Positions 50,401-58,694 of a stretch of 58,694 nt of DNA are shown here, piece by piece. Position 1 is the first letter of the stretch; each line of letters begins with the position of its first letter. A program made the position numbers and the translations under genes. Source of the stretch: an uncultured Sphingobacteriales bacterium (GTDB lineage Bacteria; Bacteroidota; Bacteroidia; Chitinophagales; Chitinophagaceae); the NCBI GenBank assembly GCA_937991535.1, contig CALKHN010000096.1, forward strand, positions 1-58,694, in the 5' to 3' direction. The notes beneath the pieces were generated by a model, which was not told the origin of the DNA, made no database searches, and saw nothing but the letters and a program-made list of their open reading frames with translations.

Positions 50401-52068
50401 CTAGTGAAGTTTCTTTTGAATATCTGCTACCTGTTGCCGGATATAGTTTTCTTCCTGCTTTGTAGCGATTTCCTTTGTTAATGCCTGCTGATAATATTTT
50501 ATAGCGCGCTCAAATTGCCCGCGTTTAAAACAATAATCTCCCGCCAGTACATAGGCGTGATAAAACTGCGGGTTGCTGGCAATCAGGCTGTCTGTACTGA
50601 TATCTTCTCCTTCGGCTATACGATGCTTGTACTCCCTGTATTTTTCAAAATTTTTATATTGCGGGCTCAGTAAAAATGTATCGGCAGCAACCGTAAGCGA
50701 TGAGTCATATATTTCAAGGTTTTCCTGCAGTCCGTGCATGGCAAAAACCTTATTCAGATCGTAGGCTACAAACTCGCCCAACTGCCAGGGAGCCGTGGAC
50801 ACCCATACCCGTAATTTTTTAGGCTCAAATACAACGGCGTGATGGGCGATCAGCTGGTTCAGCGCCTTTTCATTGCCCATGCCAATATTGGCATCATGCA
50901 GCCCTCTTCTGTCTCTTAATATACGTATGGTATTTTGTACTGAATTTTTTTCTTTTTCCTGCAAAAGCTCCTGAAGCCTTTTATACCGGTAGGCAGAGGC
51001 GCTTTCACTGATCTGTTTTAAATTGGGTTCAGAACCTGCCAAAGCTTTGCTTTGAAAATGATTGGCGCAAAGAATGTGATCCGACCCTGGATCATACACG
51101 TCTAAAGTATCTGGTGTTTTTTCAATGATCACGGCTTTATTGTCTGCCGCTGATCCCACCAAAAAAGATTCAGACACAAACATCGTGCGTTTATGCGCTA
51201 TAGCAATGGCTTCATCAATATTGGCGGCATACTGCAATATTTCTCTTGCCACCAGTGAAACCGGAGTTGCTGAGCCAGAGGGAATGCTGCTTTTAGCGGC
51301 GTTAATGGTTACGGTAAGCCCTTTTTCATTCATGCCCGATACCACGCCAATAAAACCACCCCATGTAATGCTCATGAATTGATAACCATGCGAAGGGTTT
51401 TCAAAAAGTATGATCTTGTTTCTGGAGAAATCATCACCCACATAAAAATCAAAATTCCTGCCAATGATCATGGTACTGTCTTCCGAGGCCGCATCCCAGG
51501 TGCCGAAAGAAGTGCATCCTACCAATGCCATATTCTGCAACGCGTGGCCAATGTCATGCGCGGCATGGTAATTGAGTATGCGCTGGTAGTTGGTGCCGAT
51601 ATATCCATACGCATCCGAAGCTGATTCTGATATGCCGTATATTTCCCGCTTGTATTCATCGGGAATATTCTTATCGAGGTCGCGGTTGAACCAGCCAATT
51701 ACATATTTCAAAAAATACAGGTAAAAAGTGGAGGGAATCATTTTACTGATCTGTGCACTGAAATAATCTTCCTGCGATACCAGCAATTCTTTGGAAAGTT
51801 TACCATTTGCTACTCCCCTTTCAAACGGATCGCCTTCTACATACAATTCAAATAATCCTGATTTGCTTTTTTTAAACCAGTTGTTGCCAAGCGTGTAAAA
51901 GCCATTGCTATGATCCCGACGCTGCCATTTCAAACTCTTCGTATCGGCAATAACGGGTGGATCTGTTTTGCTCACATACGCCACGTATGCAAAAATGAAT
52001 AGCAATATCAGCATCAGTATGCCAATACCGTACAACAGCCATTTTCCTATTCTCTTTATACTACGCAT
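50401..52068 (-). CDS. C45-type Ntn-hydrolase/acyltransferase with TPR tail
   Basis: 555 residues. A basic start and one membrane segment (about 11-32) anchor it, with the enzyme facing the periplasm. The core resembles acyl-CoA:6-aminopenicillanate acyltransferase-like (C45) enzymes. GCTSF places the likely autoproteolytic nucleophile at Cys185, and GRNFDF (203-208) is the typical following strand. The last ~60 residues form a TPR-like pair (AYVLAGDYCFKRGQFERAIK). It overlaps the upstream oxidoreductase gene by 8 bp. An acyl-transfer or amide-hydrolysis step on a lipid-like product is inferred from family and location. Confidence 0.85.
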   Translation of the reverse strand: MRSIKRIGKWLLYGIGILMLILLFIFAYVAYVSKTDPPVIADTKSLKWQRRDHSNGFYTLGNNWFKKSKSGLFELYVEGDPFERGVANGKLSKELLVSQEDYFSAQISKMIPSTFYLYFLKYVIGWFNRDLDKNIPDEYKREIYGISESASDAYGYIGTNYQRILNYHAAHDIGHALQNMALVGCTSFGTWDAASEDSTMIIGRNFDFYVGDDFSRNKIILFENPSHGYQFMSITWGGFIGVVSGMNEKGLTVTINAAKSSIPSGSATPVSLVAREILQYAANIDEAIAIAHKRTMFVSESFLVGSAADNKAVIIEKTPDTLDVYDPGSDHILCANHFQSKALAGSEPNLKQISESASAYRYKRLQELLQEKEKNSVQNTIRILRDRRGLHDANIGMGNEKALNQLIAHHAVVFEPKKLRVWVSTAPWQLGEFVAYDLNKVFAMHGLQENLEIYDSSLTVAADTFLLSPQYKNFEKYREYKHRIAEGEDISTDSLIASNPQFYHAYVLAGDYCFKRGQFERAIKYYQQALTKEIATKQEENYIRQQVADIQKKLH

Positions 52069-53572
52069 TTCTTATTTTTTCTATCACCGTTTCGTTACCC
52101 AATAATGAAACACAGGTAAGCAAAGCGCTTATAGAAGAACCCAGCACACCGTGAATATTAATATTTTGCCCGGTAAGGTAAAGGTTTCTCACTTTGGTTC
52201 GGGGAGATATAAATGTTTTTAAGGGATCTTTATAATCCTTTGCCACTCCATACAACGATCCGTCATAATTGCCAATATAATCCCTGTAGGAAAGCGGCGT
52301 GGAAGTAGTGTATGATTGTATGCAATTCCGCAATCCCGGAAATTTTTCTTCCACGCAATCCAGTAATATCTCAGCCTTATACTTTTTAAACGCATCATAG
52401 TTTGCGCCCCGTGAATTTTCGGCAGAAACTGTATTAACAGTATCCTGCCAGGGAGCAACTTCTTCGTAACGCATATAAGTGAAGATGGTCATCGCATCGG
52501 CATATTCTCCCGTTTTGGAAGAGGGCGGAAGAAAAAGAGCATAGCCCAGGGGCCAATTGTCTTCAGTATAATCAGCAAGGCTCCATATTTGCCCTTCTTT
52601 GTGGTAATAGTAATTATGCCTGGCATACCTGAAACAGTTTTTTTTCAGTACAATATGCAGTAAAAAGGAAGAAATGGTGTGGGGAAGGTTGCGTATGCGC
52701 CTGCGGTAAACGTTTTTAATAACCGCCGTATCCGTCATTTCCATTGTTTTTGCAGGGTGAACATTGGAAATAAACTGGTTAGCATAGTAGCGGTTGCCAT
52801 CAGCCGTTTCCGCATACACAGCCACATCATCTTCTGTTACTATTTTTTTCACTTCGCGATGCCTGATCACTTCCCCGCCGGCGTCCCTGATCGTTTTGGC
52901 CAGAACCTTTCCTATCTGTGATCCGCCGTTAATGCATTTCCATGCGCTTTCAATATAACTGTTTATAATAAGCGCATGCACATAAAAAGGAGTTTCATCC
53001 GGTTTACCCACATACAACGCGTTATTCCCAACAAGCACAGCCTGCAGTTTTGAGTTGTTCGTAAGCCCGGTAATCACCGCATGCGTATCCAATGTAAGAA
53101 TATCTGCCTTTTCATCGTATAAACCGTTTGTTCTCAGATTATACAAAGGGAATTTACCGCAGGTGTCTTTTATTTTGCTGCAATAATTACGGATAGCTGC
53201 TTCCTCATCCGGAAAATCCACAACCAGGTTTTTTATAAAATTTTCATAACCCTGTGCCTGCCGGTATACTTTATGGTCATTGCTGATGATAATTTTATCG
53301 AAGGCGCCCTCATCCATCTTCTGCAGTTTCAGCTTATCCATCACGCCCAGGTATTTGAATATCTGGTAAAGGTTCTGCCCTTTATTTAATCCGCCAATAT
53401 AATGTACGCCCGAATCGAATATTTCTTTTTCACGTGAAAAGGTTTGCAGACTGCCGCCAATTTGCCTGTTTTTTTCGAGCACACATACCCGGTATCCTTC
53501 CCTGCTCAGTATACCGCCGCATACCAACCCGCCAATACCGCTTCCGATTATCACTATATCATACCTGTTCAT
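52061..53572 (-). CDS. NAD(P)/FAD-dependent oxidoreductase (second copy)
   Basis: 503 residues. GSGIGG at 10-15 (DIVIIGSGIGGLVCGGILSR) and the C-terminal LYLTGQNINIHGVLGSSISA FAD block identify a phytoene-desaturase/CrtISO-like flavoprotein. It is only distantly similar to the other oxidoreductase in the operon (48221-49969), so the two probably act on different steps. It overlaps the trifunctional gene by 4 bp (ATGA) and the C45 gene by 8 bp, showing strong translational coupling. The substrate is inferred to be a polyene or alkylresorcinol-type intermediate. Confidence 0.85.
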   Translation of the reverse strand: MNRYDIVIIGSGIGGLVCGGILSREGYRVCVLEKNRQIGGSLQTFSREKEIFDSGVHYIGGLNKGQNLYQIFKYLGVMDKLKLQKMDEGAFDKIIISNDHKVYRQAQGYENFIKNLVVDFPDEEAAIRNYCSKIKDTCGKFPLYNLRTNGLYDEKADILTLDTHAVITGLTNNSKLQAVLVGNNALYVGKPDETPFYVHALIINSYIESAWKCINGGSQIGKVLAKTIRDAGGEVIRHREVKKIVTEDDVAVYAETADGNRYYANQFISNVHPAKTMEMTDTAVIKNVYRRRIRNLPHTISSFLLHIVLKKNCFRYARHNYYYHKEGQIWSLADYTEDNWPLGYALFLPPSSKTGEYADAMTIFTYMRYEEVAPWQDTVNTVSAENSRGANYDAFKKYKAEILLDCVEEKFPGLRNCIQSYTTSTPLSYRDYIGNYDGSLYGVAKDYKDPLKTFISPRTKVRNLYLTGQNINIHGVLGSSISALLTCVSLLGNETVIEKIRNA

Positions 53573-56500
53573 TGTATGCCATTGCGGTTTTGAATTACAA
53601 AAATAACATTTGATGTATACTTCGTTTCATCAATTTTGCGGCATTCCATATCATGCGTCGCTGCCATATCGCTGATCATGCGGCCCGACAAAAAAGATAA
53701 ACCCGACCCCGTAGTTTTATTAAACCCAAAAAATTTTGTGGAAAAGAATTCCGTTAGCCTGGTGCCTTTATGCTTCTCCTTCAGGTCCTTATCACCATCA
53801 CGTATAATGAGTGTTCCGCCTTCATTCAAGCTTTCCATGCATTTGCCGATAACCTGTTTTTGCTGATCGGGGGTAAGATAATGCAACATATCAGCCATTA
53901 TGATACCATCGTATTTTTCGAAGGTAAAGTTCAGTGCATCCGCATGTTTAAAATTGATGTGTTCATCCTTGCTGAAACAATGGGTGGCTACATCCGTTTT
54001 TTCCTCATCATAATCAATACCGGTAATATTCCTATCCGTTGCAGCAAAATGCAGCATATACGACATAAAGCCGTAGCCACAGCCGATGTCGAGCAAATTA
54101 CCCTGCAAAGGCAGCAATTCGTGAAACCGGAGGTAATCCTTTTCCAGCCTCACCTTAACGCGCATATACCATTCCAGCACAGGCCCTTTATAAATATAAT
54201 TATAAAACAAATGCTCCCTGAACCAGGAGGATGTTTCAACCGATGCCCGTAATCTTTCATATTCAGCCCTGAAATAGCTCCCTACCTGTTTAGCCCGTTC
54301 ACTGTAACTGTTGCCATAGCGTTTATCTTCAGGATGTATGCGCGGTAAAAACTGAACTGTTATTTTTCCATTTTTTACCAGCATGTCTTTTTTGGTCATC
54401 GTGTATCCCGTACCGTGAATGACTACAGGTAATATATCAAGATGCAATTGTTCGGCAAGATAAAAAGCGCCCCTGTGAAACCGCTTTATTTTCCCGTCGG
54501 GCGAACGGGTACCCTCTGGAAATATAACAATAGAATAGCCCTTCTTCACTTTTTCACGCATTTGTTCAATACTGTTTTCTGCTCCTGCCGATGCCGAATA
54601 ATAATCCGCCATACGCACTATGGCCCCGGAAACAGGTGCATGCCTTACCCTGTCGTTAGTAAGCAATATGAGTTTGGGATACTGCATCATCATTATAAAA
54701 TTATCTAATCCCGACTGGTGATTGCAGATAATAACAGCGGGCTTTGAAAAATCCTCTCCCAAAGGATTAATGATCGTTTTCTTAACGTTGCCCATTATAT
54801 AAATGAGCGATCTTGAAAACCGGGCAATAGCAACATGAAAAAAATATTTACCTTTCTCTTTATTGAAAGGATTGCATTTTATCAGCACAAAGCCCAGTAT
54901 AGCCAAAATAATGCTGCCACCAATAAACCATAGATGGGCAAACACAGATTTGCAGAAGCCAAAAAAAGTCCAGGGAAATAATTTCTTCTGCGTTCTGTTC
55001 CTGATCAGCGCAAAAAATAAAAAGGGGATACACACCTGCGCTACCAGCACTACGCAAAGTATACCAATAATGGAAATAATGGCTATAGAGCGCAGGGCGG
55101 GGTGTTGGGCGAAGATGAGCACACCCAGTCCTACGGTGGTGGTAATGGCCGAAAGCAGGATGGATGATTTAAAGGAAGAAAGATTTTTTTTACCGGTTTT
55201 ATATTCCTGCAATAAGCCATCCATTATGAAAATACTGTAATCATCACCCAAACCAAAAATGAGTGTAGATACAATGATATTAATAATATTAAACTTTATA
55301 CCCGCTATACCCATTATACCCAGTATCCATATCCAACTCACCAGCATCGGCAAAAAAGCCATCAGCGCCAGTTCTATTCTTCCGTATGTTACCAGCAAAA
55401 CAAAAAATACAAATAAGGAGGTAATAAGTGCTATGTTGGTAAAATCAGCATTGATGAGTTCTACAAATTTGCCAGTGAGGTATTGCTTGTCTAATATGGT
55501 AGCGCCGGGTATATTTTCAAAAGCATCGTATACAGCCGCTCTGTTCTGTGCCGGTACTTTCAGCAAGGTTACAACAGTAGCTTTACCTGGTTCTTCGGTA
55601 ACATAATCATCCAGGAAGGTTGTGCGAATGCTGGTTATAGTGGCGCTGTCTATTTCTTCAAAAGACCTGTTGAGCAAAAATTCAAAACGGTTAAAAGCTG
55701 TGGGGCTGTACCCCAACATTGCTCCCTGCTGTTTCAATTCCAACAACAGTTGTTGCTTTTTTTGGGGCGTCCAGTAATTATTCCAGCGGGTGATCCTTTG
55801 TTTTTGCAGGGTATCGGAAATAAGTAACGAAGATACTCCTGCGTATTTGGTAATAATATCCTTTTCTTTAAACTGCACTATCTTTTTCGTCAGATCTTCA
55901 TTAATTACCAATGCATCGTTGAGTGTTTTTCCTTCAGCAACAAGATAAACCGACTGCAGGGCGGTTTCATTTATTTTGTTCAGTTTAGTCTCCGCTTTTT
56001 TTAAATGCTCCGGCATAAAGTTCATGTTGTTCAGCTCTGTTTCAAAGCCTACCCGCCCGGAAGTATATACAAAAACAACCGTTAGCACTGCGATTCCGAT
56101 AAGAATGTATTTGTTGTGATCGGGCCGCAGAGAAGCTATCCTGTCAATCCAGGAATGCTTTGCTGAGGCATCCGGTTGATATTTTTTTTGTGAAGGAAGG
56201 AAATGAGGCAAAAAAACCAGGGAGCAAAGGGAGGCGCCAATAAGACTAAACCCCGCAAAAAGACCCAGGTCTTTCAGCATGTCGGATGCAGCAAAGTTCA
56301 AACAAAAAAAACCGCCTATAGTGGTAATGCCGCCGAGTGTAAGCGGAAAAGCCAGGTCACTTATTACCTTTCGAATGTTGCCCGTATGGCGATAATGATT
56401 AAATACATGCAGGGAATAGTTTACGGCAATGCCTAAGATTACCGAACCGGTACCAATGGCAATTACGGAAATACTTCCCCGTATTAAATATACAGCCATT

Positions 56501-57429
56501 AAAGCAAACAGGGCTCCAAAAACAACAGGGATCATGATCAGTATGGGTGCAGCCACCCGCTTGAAATAAAGCCCGATAAAAACAACCAGGAAAACAACAG
56601 TAGCCGTTTGCGTAAATAAAGTATCCTTTTGCAGTTGGGCGGCGTTGCCGGCCGAAACCGCCGTAGCACCAAAATAAGCAGTTTCAATTTGGGGAGAAAC
56701 TGATGCCTTCGAAGCCATCAGGTTATCCAATCCATTTAAAAAAACTGCATTTTTTCCCGTGTTGTTCGGCGGAAATACCGGCGTAATAAAGAGCAGCAGG
56801 TTTTTATGATCTTTGGTTATTACCGCATTGTCATACAATTCAAAATTCTCATCATAGCGGAGCTGTTGTAGCTTTGTGAGCGCAATAAAGGAAATACCCA
56901 CGGGATCGGTGCCGATCATGTTTTTAAAAGCAATGCCCGCAGGGGATGTAAGGGTTTGAATATTCCGTTGGAGGGTTTGATTAATGACGCCCGGAGCAAT
57001 AAGACTGTCGATTGTAAGATAGTCTTGTTCCGTAAGATAGACAGGCAGATGTTCATTGATAACATTGAACATAGCCATCGTCACCTCATCATCTACCTTA
57101 TAATCAATCCTGCTTATATAAGACGTAAGCTTTTCCTGTAGCTGCGTTACAAAATCGTCTGCAAAAGCAACAAGGCTGTCTGGCTCCGTTAGGGCAGTAT
57201 CTTTTAAGGAAACCATCACAACCAGCTTATCCATGAATTTGGAATGCTGGAAAACATGGTTTAATTTTTCAATCTTATCATCTTTGGGAAGTATTTTAGA
57301 AATATCTTCTTCAAATTTCAGTTGAACTGCAAAAAAGGCCGACACAATTAAGCAAACAAAGAAGAGCAGATACAGTTGCCATTTACGTTTTTGAAAATAA
57401 CCATATATGCCGGCAAAAAGCTTCTCCAT
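53569..57429 (-). CDS. Trifunctional MMPL exporter / lysophospholipid acyltransferase / SAM methyltransferase
   Basis: 1286 residues in three parts. Residues about 1-855 are an MMPL-type RND exporter with two sets of helices (TM bundles about 270-415 and 660-815). Residues about 860-1060 are a PlsC-type acyltransferase with HQSGLD (H904-x4-D909) and FPEGTRS (970-976). Residues about 1070-1286 are a class I methyltransferase with LLDIGCGYG (1112-1120). Fusions of this type occur in flexirubin/aryl-polyene loci of Bacteroidota. It would move the polyene lipid across the inner membrane, with acylation and methylation domains on the cytoplasmic side. The order of the reactions is not known. Confidence 0.9.
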   Translation of the reverse strand: MEKLFAGIYGYFQKRKWQLYLLFFVCLIVSAFFAVQLKFEEDISKILPKDDKIEKLNHVFQHSKFMDKLVVMVSLKDTALTEPDSLVAFADDFVTQLQEKLTSYISRIDYKVDDEVTMAMFNVINEHLPVYLTEQDYLTIDSLIAPGVINQTLQRNIQTLTSPAGIAFKNMIGTDPVGISFIALTKLQQLRYDENFELYDNAVITKDHKNLLLFITPVFPPNNTGKNAVFLNGLDNLMASKASVSPQIETAYFGATAVSAGNAAQLQKDTLFTQTATVVFLVVFIGLYFKRVAAPILIMIPVVFGALFALMAVYLIRGSISVIAIGTGSVILGIAVNYSLHVFNHYRHTGNIRKVISDLAFPLTLGGITTIGGFFCLNFAASDMLKDLGLFAGFSLIGASLCSLVFLPHFLPSQKKYQPDASAKHSWIDRIASLRPDHNKYILIGIAVLTVVFVYTSGRVGFETELNNMNFMPEHLKKAETKLNKINETALQSVYLVAEGKTLNDALVINEDLTKKIVQFKEKDIITKYAGVSSLLISDTLQKQRITRWNNYWTPQKKQQLLLELKQQGAMLGYSPTAFNRFEFLLNRSFEEIDSATITSIRTTFLDDYVTEEPGKATVVTLLKVPAQNRAAVYDAFENIPGATILDKQYLTGKFVELINADFTNIALITSLFVFFVLLVTYGRIELALMAFLPMLVSWIWILGIMGIAGIKFNIINIIVSTLIFGLGDDYSIFIMDGLLQEYKTGKKNLSSFKSSILLSAITTTVGLGVLIFAQHPALRSIAIISIIGILCVVLVAQVCIPFLFFALIRNRTQKKLFPWTFFGFCKSVFAHLWFIGGSIILAILGFVLIKCNPFNKEKGKYFFHVAIARFSRSLIYIMGNVKKTIINPLGEDFSKPAVIICNHQSGLDNFIMMMQYPKLILLTNDRVRHAPVSGAIVRMADYYSASAGAENSIEQMREKVKKGYSIVIFPEGTRSPDGKIKRFHRGAFYLAEQLHLDILPVVIHGTGYTMTKKDMLVKNGKITVQFLPRIHPEDKRYGNSYSERAKQVGSYFRAEYERLRASVETSSWFREHLFYNYIYKGPVLEWYMRVKVRLEKDYLRFHELLPLQGNLLDIGCGYGFMSYMLHFAATDRNITGIDYDEEKTDVATHCFSKDEHINFKHADALNFTFEKYDGIIMADMLHYLTPDQQKQVIGKCMESLNEGGTLIIRDGDKDLKEKHKGTRLTEFFSTKFFGFNKTTGSGLSFLSGRMISDMAATHDMECRKIDETKYTSNVIFVIQNRNGIQ

Positions 57430-57441
57430 ATCATTGTTGCA

Positions 57442-58638
57442 TTAAACTGCCGTACTCGTTTTTTTTCTGAAAAATGCAAGCAGCGCCCATGTCAGCAGTC
57501 CGCACAATATACCTGAAACAATGGCCAGTGTTATGCTGCCAAACAGGTATTGCTGAAAGTTGTTTTTTACAGAGTCAAATGTGAGGTCGCTTGTCAAAGT
57601 CAAATTCCCGCCTCCGTTCTTCATCCATACCGCACCGGTTTTGTAGCTAACAAAAATGATCAGTGGTATTAATGGTGGTATGCTGATATTGGCTGCTATT
57701 ATCACCAGCGCTTTATTCAGCTTTAATAGGATAGATAAAAATATGGCGGTAACCAACTGAAAGCCCCATACAGGCATTATACCCATGCATATACCCAGCG
57801 CAACTGAAAGGGCTTTTATGTGATGCGGTTCATTTACATTAAAAACTTCTTCCCGGAAAAATGCTCCCCAATTCCTTATTTTAAAAAGCGACCGCAAAAA
57901 GTTTCGTGGTTTGATGTATAAAAATGCAATCAGTACCAGCAATGTATTCAAGAGGCTTATCCTGAAAAAATCTTTGAATGGCCTGAAATGTGATATTCTC
58001 TTTTCTTTTGGTGCATAGTATACCGAAACCGGAACAGACTCAATTTTAATTCCTTTCCATGCCGATCTGACCAGCACCTCAATTTCAAATTCATATTTGC
58101 GGGTAAGGAAATGTATGTCTTTTATTAAGGCTATAGGGTAAAGCCGGTAGCCCGATTGTGTATCGGGTGCATTAATGCCCGTTTCTACTCTAAACCAAAA
58201 ACTGGAGAACTTATTCCCGAAGCTGCTTTTTCCCGGAACGGAAGACTGATCCATATTGCGGGCGCCTATTATTATAGACTCTCTGGATTTTTGTAATCTA
58301 TCCATAAATGCAGGCAGGTCCCTGGCAAAATGCTGGCCATCCGAATCAATGGTTATAGCATGTGTATAGCCCGATTCAACTGCCTTCCCAAAGCCTTTCC
58401 GCAATGCCCATCCCTTACCTTTATTTTTTGAGTAACTGACAATGTCTATATGTGGCAAAGATGCTAAAATTAAAGCCGTATCATCGGTAGAACCATCGTT
58501 TACCACGATAATATTGCGGGTATATTCCGCAACATCCGCAATTACTGCAGAGAGCGTAATATCATTGTTATAAGTAGGTATGATGACACAGGTACGATAC
58601 TGGTTGAAAGCAGCCTTTAAAATATCTTTATCACTCAT
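57442..58638 (-). CDS. GT2 glycosyltransferase fused to DUF2062
   Basis: 398 residues. The N-terminal GT-A domain (about 15-240) is dolichol-phosphate-mannose-synthase-like: IIPTYNND (19-26), VNDGSTDD (46-53), and the metal-binding DSDGQH (98-103). A hydrophobic segment follows (about 228-245), then a DUF2062 domain (about 255-395) with several membrane helices and the motif MGIMPVWGFQ. It is the first gene of the visible operon, with a 12-bp gap to the trifunctional gene. It may attach a sugar or headgroup to the pigment lipid. Genes further upstream lie outside the window. Confidence 0.88.
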   Translation of the reverse strand: MSDKDILKAAFNQYRTCVIIPTYNNDITLSAVIADVAEYTRNIIVVNDGSTDDTALILASLPHIDIVSYSKNKGKGWALRKGFGKAVESGYTHAITIDSDGQHFARDLPAFMDRLQKSRESIIIGARNMDQSSVPGKSSFGNKFSSFWFRVETGINAPDTQSGYRLYPIALIKDIHFLTRKYEFEIEVLVRSAWKGIKIESVPVSVYYAPKEKRISHFRPFKDFFRISLLNTLLVLIAFLYIKPRNFLRSLFKIRNWGAFFREEVFNVNEPHHIKALSVALGICMGIMPVWGFQLVTAIFLSILLKLNKALVIIAANISIPPLIPLIIFVSYKTGAVWMKNGGGNLTLTSDLTFDSVKNNFQQYLFGSITLAIVSGILCGLLTWALLAFFRKKTSTAV

Positions 58639-58650
58639 CTAAAATCATTG

Positions 58651-58664
58651 TTGTCCGACTAAAA
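58651..58664. repeat. Short motif TTGTCCGACTAAAA, inverse of 34-47
   Basis: A 14-bp word upstream of the GT2 start that is the exact reverse complement of TTTTAGTCGGACAA at 34-47, just after the left-edge terminator. It probably belongs to a dispersed repeat or shared leader motif. Confidence 0.5.
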
Positions 58665-58694
58665 TCGGGTTAAAAATGGCTGTATCCCTTTGTG

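Overview
The window reads as a chromosomal stretch of a Bacteroidota bacterium, most likely family Chitinophagaceae (Chitinophaga/Niastella-like). This is inferred from gene content: a PorT-type beta-barrel, a PD40/OmpA protein, a CzcA pump fused to its TolC partner, many ~800-residue FtsX/MacB-type permeases, a flexirubin/aryl-polyene type gene block, AT-rich leaders and weak Shine-Dalgarno signals. No rRNA, tRNA, CRISPR array or replication origin was seen.

Layout. (1) 1-9005, housekeeping and accessory genes: outer-membrane barrel, OmpA/PD40 protein, cold-shock protein with a charged N-terminal extension, TPR protein, YdeI-family protein, Gfo/Idh/MocA oxidoreductase, SRPBCC protein and OsmC protein, plus a frameshifted remnant of an alpha/beta hydrolase (about 5375-5595). 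(2) 9236-15154, a heavy-metal efflux operon: small His/Cys-rich secreted protein, CzcA-TolC fusion, CzcB-like lipoprotein. (3) 15155-15900, a Uma2-family nuclease gene between a triplicated 38-bp repeat with a 19-bp hairpin and a perfect 17-bp convergent hairpin. (4) 15885-21340 (minus strand), a complete HAE1-type RND drug-efflux operon: adaptor, pump, TolC. (5) 22036-48122, a MacAB-like ABC system with one adaptor, one ATPase and an array of eight intact FtsX-like permease genes, then a ninth copy broken by an in-frame stop and cut off by an IS transposase remnant. (6) 48221-58638 (minus strand), a tight operon resembling the end of a flexirubin/aryl-polyene cluster: GT2-DUF2062 protein, three-domain MMPL exporter/acyltransferase/methyltransferase, two FAD oxidoreductases, a C45 Ntn-hydrolase and AcpS.

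The most interesting region is the permease array. Its spacers hold a family of about 35-bp hairpin repeats (ends GCGGTC...GACCGC) that I saw nowhere else in the window, set in AATTTGAAAATG-type filler. Two spacers (before permeases 2 and 7) carry the same regulatory module: two palindromes of the form YGTCCG-N4-CGYACA set 21 bp apart, then a sigma-54-like TGGCAT-N5-TTG element about 60 bp further on, then the start codon about 37 bp later. A weaker version lies upstream of the adaptor gene. This suggests the array is divided into separately controlled units under one enhancer-binding regulator that is not encoded in this window.
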